Positions 58,362 through 64,000 of a stretch of 64,000 nucleotides of DNA are shown here, piece by piece (position 1 is the first letter of the stretch; the number at the start of each line of letters is the position of its first letter). The notes under the pieces were generated by a model. It saw only the letters and a list, made by a program, of their open reading frames with translations, had not been told where the DNA came from and did not search any database. The DNA lies in assembly GCF_003332305.1 (NCBI RefSeq), contig NZ_QOIO01000010.1:1-64000 (forward strand). The letters are read 5' to 3'. A program made the translations under genes and the position numbers. Source of the DNA: Microvirga aerophila. GTDB taxonomy: Bacteria; Pseudomonadota; Alphaproteobacteria; Rhizobiales; Beijerinckiaceae.

Positions 58362-59137
58362 CATGAGAGCATCTGAAGATCGCCATCGACGGAGATCGCC
58401 TGGCCGGAAATGGTTCGCCCGCGGGGCGAGCACAGGAAGACGATCTGGTCGGCAAGCTGCTGAGCCGTCACATATTCCTTGAGCGATGCGTTCGCGAGCG
58501 CAGCCTTCTCCATCTCCCCGAACGAGACGCCCTGCTGCTGCGCCTTCGCCTCCAGCACGCGCCGTTGCCGGTCGCCCGCCACAATGCCAGGCAGGATCGC
58601 ATTCACCCGGATGCCATCCTGTCCCAGTTCGCGGGAAAGGGATTTCGTGAAGCCGATCACGGCCCACTTGGCCGCCGCATAGGGTGAGCGCAGTGGAAAG
58701 CCGAAGCGGCCTGCGGCGGACGAGACATTGACGATCGAGGCATTCGGACTTTTCCTCAAGTGAGGAACCGCCAACCGGGTGCAGTTGAATTGCCCGGTGA
58801 TGCACACGTCCAGGCAGCGATCCCAGTCCTCCGGATTAATCTCTTCCACCCGGCCTGTTGGCCCGGCGATGCCGGCATTGTTGACGAGAACGTCGAGCCC
58901 GCCGAGGGCACTCAGTGCATCGTCGAAAACTTTTGTCATCCCTGCCCGGTCGGCTACGTCCCCATAGGACGCGGTCAGCTCGAGGTCTGACGACGCAACC
59001 GCTTCGAGGGCGGCGCGGTCCACGTCGCAGGCATGCACCCGCGCCCCTTCGCGGAGAAACGTGCGGGCAATCTCAAGGCCGATGCCAGCGGCACCGGCCG
59101 TCACGAAAACGCGCAGTCCGGCAATGTCGAGGTCCAT
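58361..59137 (-). CDS. SDR family NAD(P)-dependent oxidoreductase
   Basis: A 258-residue classical short-chain dehydrogenase. GGAG precedes the ATG. It has the nucleotide motif TAGAAGIG, DVLVNNAGIAGP, the catalytic Ser and the YxxxK pair in SSAAGRFGFPLRSPYAAAKW, and IRVNAILPGIV. The Asp at the end of strand two (HACDVDRAA) favours NAD over NADP. It is downstream of, and on the same strand as, the GntR regulator, so probably belongs to the same catabolic unit as the divergent branched-chain-type transporter. Substrate unknown. Confidence 0.93.
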   Translation of the reverse strand: MDLDIAGLRVFVTAGAAGIGLEIARTFLREGARVHACDVDRAALEAVASSDLELTASYGDVADRAGMTKVFDDALSALGGLDVLVNNAGIAGPTGRVEEINPEDWDRCLDVCITGQFNCTRLAVPHLRKSPNASIVNVSSAAGRFGFPLRSPYAAAKWAVIGFTKSLSRELGQDGIRVNAILPGIVAGDRQRRVLEAKAQQQGVSFGEMEKAALANASLKEYVTAQQLADQIVFLCSPRGRTISGQAISVDGDLQMLS

Positions 59138-59229
59138 CTTGATCGTCTCCGTCCCTATGATCTTTTATGAAATGCCACCAACTTCGCGACCCCTGGGGTG
59201 AGATGGCGCGCTAGAATCCGCGGCATCGG

Positions 59230-59955
59230 CTAATCCGTCAGGCGCCCGGTGCTTTCGATGAAGCTGGCGGCTCCCTCGATATCGTCCGTCAGGGCCTTGC
59301 GCGCCGCCGCTTCATTTCCAGCCTCTACGGCCGCGACGAGTCGTCGATGCTGCTCCGCCGCGCCGCCCGTGCGAAGCCGATCGGGCGAGACCTTGAGGTC
59401 AAAATTCAACACCGGCCCGATCTTCAGCCACAAACCTTCGATGATGCCTACCAGAGTGGGCAGACCCGTGGCCCTGTAGACGGCGAAATGCAGCTCCTTG
59501 TTGGCGCGCACGGCTTGGTCCGCTTGGGGATCCGGGCTGCGCGCCTGGTCCAGAAAAGCCGATTCGAAACGCTTCATGGCGACGAGGTCTGAAGCCGAGC
59601 GGTTGCGCGCCGCCTCCTCGGCGGCGAAACCCTCGACCGCCAGCCTGACAGCGGTGAGTTCGCGAAAGCGCGCGCGGCTCATCAAAGGCACGCGGACCGC
59701 GCGGTTGGGCAAAACCTCCAGGGATTGATCGGACACCAGACGAGCCACGGCCTCCCGCACCGGCATGATCGAGACGCCGAGCGTTTCCGCCACCGTGCGG
59801 AGAGACATCTTCTGCCCCGGAGCGAGTTCGCCGCTCATCAGGAGCTCTCGCAATTCCGCATGAACACGCTCGCCTAGAGTGACACGTTCAAGCCGGCCGA
59901 TCTGGGTGATCGCCGTTGGGGTTTCGGTAATTCGGGGGCTCGACAAGTTGCTCAT
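59230..59955 (-). CDS. GntR/FadR-family transcriptional regulator with FCD domain
   Basis: A 241-residue regulator. The winged helix-turn-helix at about 30-90 contains ELLMSGELAPGQKMSLRTVA and LGVSIMPVREAVARL. The C-terminal FCD ligand-binding domain is helical, with RLAVEGFAAEEAA, NKELHFAVYRATG and HRRLVAAVEAGNEAAARKAL; its metal-binding positions are only partly recognisable. It is divergent from the binding-protein gene at 60029 and followed by the SDR gene, so it probably controls both. A perfect palindrome lies in the shared promoter. No clear ribosome binding site precedes its ATG. Confidence 0.93.
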   Translation of the reverse strand: MSNLSSPRITETPTAITQIGRLERVTLGERVHAELRELLMSGELAPGQKMSLRTVAETLGVSIMPVREAVARLVSDQSLEVLPNRAVRVPLMSRARFRELTAVRLAVEGFAAEEAARNRSASDLVAMKRFESAFLDQARSPDPQADQAVRANKELHFAVYRATGLPTLVGIIEGLWLKIGPVLNFDLKVSPDRLRTGGAAEQHRRLVAAVEAGNEAAARKALTDDIEGAASFIESTGRLTD

Positions 59956-59970
59956 TTTCAGACAGTCTAA

Positions 59971-59982
59971 CTGTGATCACAG
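59971..59982. promoter_or_regulatory. putative operator for the GntR/FCD regulator
   Basis: CTGTGATCACAG is a perfect 12-base palindrome 16 bases from the regulator's start and 47 bases before the transporter binding-protein gene, centred in the divergent promoter. GntR/FCD regulators bind short palindromes at such sites. The assignment rests on position and symmetry only. Confidence 0.55.
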
Positions 59983-60028
59983 ATCGCGGCAAGTAACTGC
60001 GACAGCATCATCGGGAGAGGAAACGCCA

Positions 60029-61279
60029 ATGGTACAATCTAACGATTTGTCTCGCCGTACGCTCCTCAAGGGAGCTGCCAGCGCCACAGCGCTCGTAGGC
60101 ATCGGAATGCCCGCCATCGTCAAGGCGCAGGCCGATGTGATCCGCATCGGACACCTTACGCCGGTCACCGGGTTCCTAGGTCCTCTCGGAGAATTCGCCC
60201 AGATGGGCGTGAGACTCGCGGCCGAGGAAATCAATGCGGCTGGCGGCGTCCTGGGCCGTCCGGTCGAACTGGTGATTGAGGATTCGGTCAATCCGCAGAC
60301 GGCCTCCGCAAAGGCCGAGCGCCTGATCGAGCGCGACAAGGTCGCGATGATCATCGGCGAGATTTCGTCGGCTTCTGCGCTCGCCATCGGTCAGGTCGCG
60401 AACCGGACCAAGACCGTGTTCATCAACACGGGCGCCAACTCGGACGCGTTGCGCGGCGCGAGTTGCAACCCGTTCATGTTCCACATCGAAGCCGCAAATT
60501 CGATGATGGTGCTGGCGGTGGGCAACTACCTGAAGAGCGAGAACATGATCAAGGGGAAGAAGTGGTATTCCCTGACGGCGGACTACGCCTTCGGCCATGA
60601 TCTCTTCCGGGTGGCCAAGAAGTTCGTCACGGAAAACGGCGGCGAATTCGTCGGCGAGGAGCTCGTCCCGACCGATGCCACCGACTTCAGCCCTTATCTC
60701 TTGAAGATCCGTCAGGCGCGGCCCGACGTGGTGGCATCGAACCTTGCAGGCAACCAGATCACGAACTTCATCAAGCAATACGCCGAGTACGGCCTGCAAT
60801 TTCCGATCACCGGCTTCGGGTTCGACACGGCGGTCGCCTGGGGCGCCGGCAAGGGCAACTTCTCCGGCATCTGGCCGCTGATCTGGCATCACCTCGTCGA
60901 CTCGCCGTCCTCCAAGAAGTACGTGGAGGCCTTCACCAAGAAGTACGGCAAGCCGCCCGAGAACCAATCCTGGGGCGACTACAATTCCCTCAAGATCGTC
61001 GCGCAATCCTTCTCCGAACTGAAATCCACCGATCCGCAAAAGCTCGCCGAGCATCTGCGCAAGGGTGCGAAGTTCGACATCCTGAAGAGCCGCGAAGGCT
61101 ATTTCCGCGCCTACGACAACCAGATGGTGCAGGAGATGTACGCCGTGCGGGCGAAGGATCCCGACAAAATGAAGGATCAGTGGGACATCTACGATCCGCT
61201 AGGCTCCGTCCCGGGACCGAGCGACAGCCTGGAGGTCCTCGCACCGCCGCAGGACGGCGCGTGCAAGATGCCAGCCTAA
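60029..61279 (+). CDS. branched-chain-type ABC transporter binding protein, Tat-exported
   Basis: A 416-residue type I binding protein of the LivJ family. GGGAGAGG precedes the ATG at 60029; the open frame reaches back into the regulator. The N-terminus has a twin-arginine signal (LSRRTLLKGAASATALVGIG) ending near VKA-QADVIRIG. The mature part has LGPLGEFAQMGVRLAAEEIN, AERLIERDKVAMIIGEISS and LTADYAFGHDLF. Members carry amino acids, amides, urea or aromatic acids, so the ligand is open. It begins the rightward operon with livH and livM-livG genes. Confidence 0.94.
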   Translation: MVQSNDLSRRTLLKGAASATALVGIGMPAIVKAQADVIRIGHLTPVTGFLGPLGEFAQMGVRLAAEEINAAGGVLGRPVELVIEDSVNPQTASAKAERLIERDKVAMIIGEISSASALAIGQVANRTKTVFINTGANSDALRGASCNPFMFHIEAANSMMVLAVGNYLKSENMIKGKKWYSLTADYAFGHDLFRVAKKFVTENGGEFVGEELVPTDATDFSPYLLKIRQARPDVVASNLAGNQITNFIKQYAEYGLQFPITGFGFDTAVAWGAGKGNFSGIWPLIWHHLVDSPSSKKYVEAFTKKYGKPPENQSWGDYNSLKIVAQSFSELKSTDPQKLAEHLRKGAKFDILKSREGYFRAYDNQMVQEMYAVRAKDPDKMKDQWDIYDPLGSVPGPSDSLEVLAPPQDGACKMPA

Positions 61280-61295
61280 AAAGTCGCCTACCGGC

Positions 61296-61327
61296 GAGGC
61301 CGGACAGCCAAGGGCTGTTCCGGCCTC
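61296..61327 (+). other. intercistronic hairpin between binding-protein and permease genes
   Basis: GAGGCCGGACAGCC pairs with GGCTGTTCCGGCCTC over 14 positions with a one-base bulge and a three-base loop, 16 bases after the binding-protein stop. No strong T-run follows. Such hairpins after binding-protein genes protect the upstream mRNA or reduce read-through, giving excess binding protein over membrane subunits. Confidence 0.7.
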
Positions 61328-61406
61328 CGGGGGGTTCGACATTCCGTTTTCCTCTCGTCCCGGCTCCTCTTCGCAGGATGCCTCATGGCCGGAAAAGGAG
61401 GTTCGC

Positions 61407-62282
61407 TTGGCGATCATCTTTCTTCTTGAGCAGGTGCTGAACGGCCTTCTGGTCGGCGCATATTATCTGCTGATCGCGCTCGGTCTTTCGCTGATCTTCT
61501 CGCTTGGCGGAATCGTGAACCTCGCCCACGGGGCGTTCTACGCGATCGGGGCCTATCTGGCCGTTTCACTTGCGCCCTGGATCGGGTTCGGCGGGGCGTT
61601 CTTCGCATCGCCGCTGCTCGTCGCCCTCCTGGGAGTTCTCATCGAGCGCTTCTTCTTCCGAAAGTTCTACAGGGCCGACCCGATCCTGAGCCTTCTCCTG
61701 ACCTTCGGCCTTGCGATGATCATCGAGCAAAGCCTGCGGATGATCTTCGGGGCGGCTCCCCTGCCGTTCTCGATACCGCCCGTCCTTCGCGGGCAAGTGT
61801 TCGTCGGCGACTTCATCTACCCGCGCTATCGCCTCATCATCTTCGCGGTGGCACTCGCGGCCGTCACTGCAACCTGGTTCCTGGTCTACCGCACCGCCTT
61901 CGGCCGCGTCGTACGTGCGGGCGTGCAGAACCCGGACATGGTTGGAGCGCTCGGTATCTCGCTCCAACCGTACATGACCGCAGTGGTGGCGCTTGGACTT
62001 GGGCTCGCGGGCCTCGCGGGCGTCCTGCTCGCGCCGATTTCGGGCGTGCATCCTGCCATGGGTGCCGAGATCCTGACCGCGGCCTTCGTTGTGGTCGTCA
62101 TCGGCGGCCTCGGCTCCTTCTGGGGCGTGATCGCGGCGGCAGCCCTCGTGGGTGTCGTTCGCGGCCTCACCATCTATTTCTTTCCGCCCGCCGGTGAGGC
62201 GTCCATGTACCTGCTGATGGCGCTCGTGCTGCTTCTGCGCCCGCGCGGATTGCTTGGCGAACGCATCCAGAAATTCGAGTAG
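61407..62282 (+). CDS. branched-chain-type ABC transporter permease LivH
   Basis: A 291-residue LivH-type permease with about eight helices. The start is a TTG with a strong AAAAGGAGG four to five bases upstream. It has FLLEQVLNGLLVGAYYLLIA, LGGIVNLAHGAFYAIGAYL and the C-terminal VVVVIGGLGSFWGVIAAAAL and LLLRPRGLLGERIQ. It pairs with the LivM part of the next gene, which begins five bases after its stop. Confidence 0.95.
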   Translation: MAIIFLLEQVLNGLLVGAYYLLIALGLSLIFSLGGIVNLAHGAFYAIGAYLAVSLAPWIGFGGAFFASPLLVALLGVLIERFFFRKFYRADPILSLLLTFGLAMIIEQSLRMIFGAAPLPFSIPPVLRGQVFVGDFIYPRYRLIIFAVALAAVTATWFLVYRTAFGRVVRAGVQNPDMVGALGISLQPYMTAVVALGLGLAGLAGVLLAPISGVHPAMGAEILTAAFVVVVIGGLGSFWGVIAAAALVGVVRGLTIYFFPPAGEASMYLLMALVLLLRPRGLLGERIQKFE

Positions 62283-62287
62283 GATCG

Positions 62288-64000
62288 ATGCGCAAGGATT
62301 ACTCGCCTGTCCTCATCGCAGCCGCGGCACTCGCTGTGCTGCCCTTCATCCTCGACCCCATCGGCCTGCCGCTTCGTTCGTCCATCGACGTGGTAGTGTT
62401 TGCCATCGCGTGCCTCGGGCTGAACGTCATCGTGGGCTATACGGGTTTGGTCTCCTTCGGCCACGGCGCGTGGTTCGGCCTGGGAGCCTATGCGGCGGCG
62501 CTGAGCCAGCTGAACTGGTTCCCTGGCGGGATTATTCTCCCAATGCTCTTCGCGGTCGCGTTCATCGCCGCGACGTCGCTTCTCCTGGGCGCCCTCATCC
62601 TACGCAGGCGCGGCGTGTATTTCTCGCTGCTGACGCTGGCATTGACCGCCATGCTCTTTGCCGTCGCCTACCGCTGGACGGCGCTGACCGGTGGCGAAAG
62701 CGGCCTCGGCGGCGTGGTGCGCGCCAATACCCTCGGGCTCGATCTGAGTTCGGACTGGACCTACTACTGGGTTGTTGCCGCCGTTGGCCTGATGGTCTGT
62801 TTCCTGCTGGTGCGGTTTCACAATTCGCCCATCGGCAGCGTTCTGGTGGCCATCCGGGAGAACGAGCAGCGAGCCCGGTTCCTCGGCTATCCGACAAACC
62901 GTTACAAGCTCGTTGGGTTCGTGGTTTCGGCAACGGTTGTGGGCCTTGCGGGTGTCCTGTCGGTGTTCAACCACCGTTTCGCTTCCGCGGAGCCGCTTTC
63001 CGTCGCCTTCTCGGGCGAGCTGATCGCCATGGTGGTGATCGGCGGGATGCGCAGCTTCCTCGGGCCCGCTTTGGGCGCCCTGTTCTACATCCTGTTTCGC
63101 GAGTTCCTGTCGATCTGGACCCCGCACTGGCTGTTCTACTTCGGCATCCTGTTCGTGGGCTTCATCATGCTCTCGCCCACCGGTCTGGTCGGCGTGGCGC
63201 AGCGCCTCATCACGCCGTTCCGTCAGAAGGTGACCGAAGAGGCCGCCATGGCCGGGCGCACGCTGACGGACGAGCCCCTGCCCTCCTTCCTGAGGCCCCC
63301 GGACCACGTGGACGGCGTCATCCTGGAAGCGCGGGGCATCGCCAAGAATTTCGGAGCGCTCAAGGCCGTCCAGGGCGTCAACATCGCCATGCGCGACCGC
63401 TCCCTGCATGCCCTGATCGGCCCCAACGGGGCAGGGAAAACCACGGCCTTCAACCTGATTTCAGGGTTTTACACCCCGGACGAAGGCGACGTTTTTCTCA
63501 GGGGCAAATCCATTGCGGGCCTCTCGCCTGAAGCGATTACCCAGGCAGGCATCGGACGCTCCTTCCAGATCACGAACCTGTTTCCCGCTCTGAGCGTGGA
63601 GGAAAACCTTCGCCTGGCTGTGCAGGCCAGTCATCCACGGCGCTTCAATCCCTGGACGAACGCCCGGTCGATCGATGACATCGAGGCCGAGACCTCGTCC
63701 GTCGTCCGATATCTGGGTGTGGCCGGCATCGAACGGGCTGAAGCGGGATCGCTCTCGTATGGGGGGCAACGCCTCCTCGATATGGGCCTTGCGCTTGCGA
63801 CGAAGCCGAGGGTTCTGCTGCTGGACGAGCCTCTCGCGGGGCTCGCGGCGGCCGAGCGCCAACGCATCGGAGACATCATCAAGCGCATTTCATCGGACGT
63901 GCCGATGCTGCTCGTAGAACACGATATCGACCGCGTGTTCCAGATCGCGGACGCCGTCACCGTGATGAACGACGGACAGGTCCTTGTCGACGGTACCGTC
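62288..64000 (+). CDS. LivM-LivG fusion: permease joined to ABC ATPase (partial, runs off window)
   Basis: An open frame of at least 571 codons with no stop before the window end. Residues 1 to about 300 are a LivM permease (GLNVIVGYTGLVSFGHGAWF, AIRENEQRARFLGYPTNRYK, AMVVIGGMRSFLGPALGAL). A polar linker (about 310-338) leads to a LivG ATPase beginning ILEARGIAKNFGALKAVQGV, with Walker A GPNGAGKTT near 378, signature LSYGGQRLLDMGLAL, Walker B LLLDEPLAGLAA and switch LLVEHDIDRVFQIAD. The reading frame is unbroken across the joint, so this is a true fusion. A separate LivF gene is expected to the right. Confidence 0.95.
   Translation, partial: MRKDYSPVLIAAAALAVLPFILDPIGLPLRSSIDVVVFAIACLGLNVIVGYTGLVSFGHGAWFGLGAYAAALSQLNWFPGGIILPMLFAVAFIAATSLLLGALILRRRGVYFSLLTLALTAMLFAVAYRWTALTGGESGLGGVVRANTLGLDLSSDWTYYWVVAAVGLMVCFLLVRFHNSPIGSVLVAIRENEQRARFLGYPTNRYKLVGFVVSATVVGLAGVLSVFNHRFASAEPLSVAFSGELIAMVVIGGMRSFLGPALGALFYILFREFLSIWTPHWLFYFGILFVGFIMLSPTGLVGVAQRLITPFRQKVTEEAAMAGRTLTDEPLPSFLRPPDHVDGVILEARGIAKNFGALKAVQGVNIAMRDRSLHALIGPNGAGKTTAFNLISGFYTPDEGDVFLRGKSIAGLSPEAITQAGIGRSFQITNLFPALSVEENLRLAVQASHPRRFNPWTNARSIDDIEAETSSVVRYLGVAGIERAEAGSLSYGGQRLLDMGLALATKPRVLLLDEPLAGLAAAERQRIGDIIKRISSDVPMLLVEHDIDRVFQIADAVTVMNDGQVLVDGTV

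Overview
The window is a high-GC alphaproteobacterial chromosome segment, most likely from the order Hyphomicrobiales/Rhizobiales. The protein families and gene order (pyrB, a pyrC-like gene, plsY, dprA in one row; rnr, DUF983, NUDIX, rpmG in another; guaB, MAPEG, rsmB, guaA in a third), the DUF6894 protein and the single RTX protein resemble Methylobacteriaceae such as Microvirga. That genus-level placement is inference. I saw no tRNA or rRNA genes, insertion sequences, prophage genes or CRISPR arrays.

Layout. 0.1-9.1 kb: exported ferritin-like protein, secreted RTX calcium-binding protein, der with a YfgM-like gene, nnrU, and a TRAP transporter (dctQ, dctM) with no adjacent binding protein. 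9.1-14.7 kb: GMP synthesis row read leftwards (guaB, MAPEG, rsmB, guaA, ArsC-like). 14.8-21.4 kb: MFS exporter, Tat-exported dienelactone-hydrolase-like enzyme, a nested-hairpin intergenic repeat, aldose 1-dehydrogenase, ppx/gppA coupled to rlmE, aminotransferase. 21.5-24.8 kb: efp divergent from epmA-epmB, the complete EF-P beta-lysylation set, then arfB. 26.7-31.2 kb: pyrB, pyrC-like, plsY and dprA. The pyrC-like gene lacks zinc-ligand residues, and dprA carries an in-frame TAG at codon 10. 31.3-42.6 kb: aidB-like, topA, parE, rnr, DUF983, NUDIX, rpmG.

42.6-49.8 kb is accessory and poor in recognisable genes. It holds a Tyr/Pro-repeat secreted protein, a 490-residue Gly-rich secreted protein, a 752-residue coiled-coil protein built of about 38-residue repeats, and several small membrane or soluble proteins. 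This is the least understood part of the window.

49.8-64 kb is nutrient uptake. A leftward sugar locus has an FGGY kinase, permease, binding protein and ATPase. A rightward operon joins an argininosuccinate-lyase paralogue to a polar amino-acid ABC transporter and ends in a strong terminator. A GntR/FCD regulator and an SDR dehydrogenase are divergent from a branched-chain-type ABC transporter, with a perfect palindrome in the shared promoter. That transporter ends in a LivM-LivG fusion which runs off the right edge.
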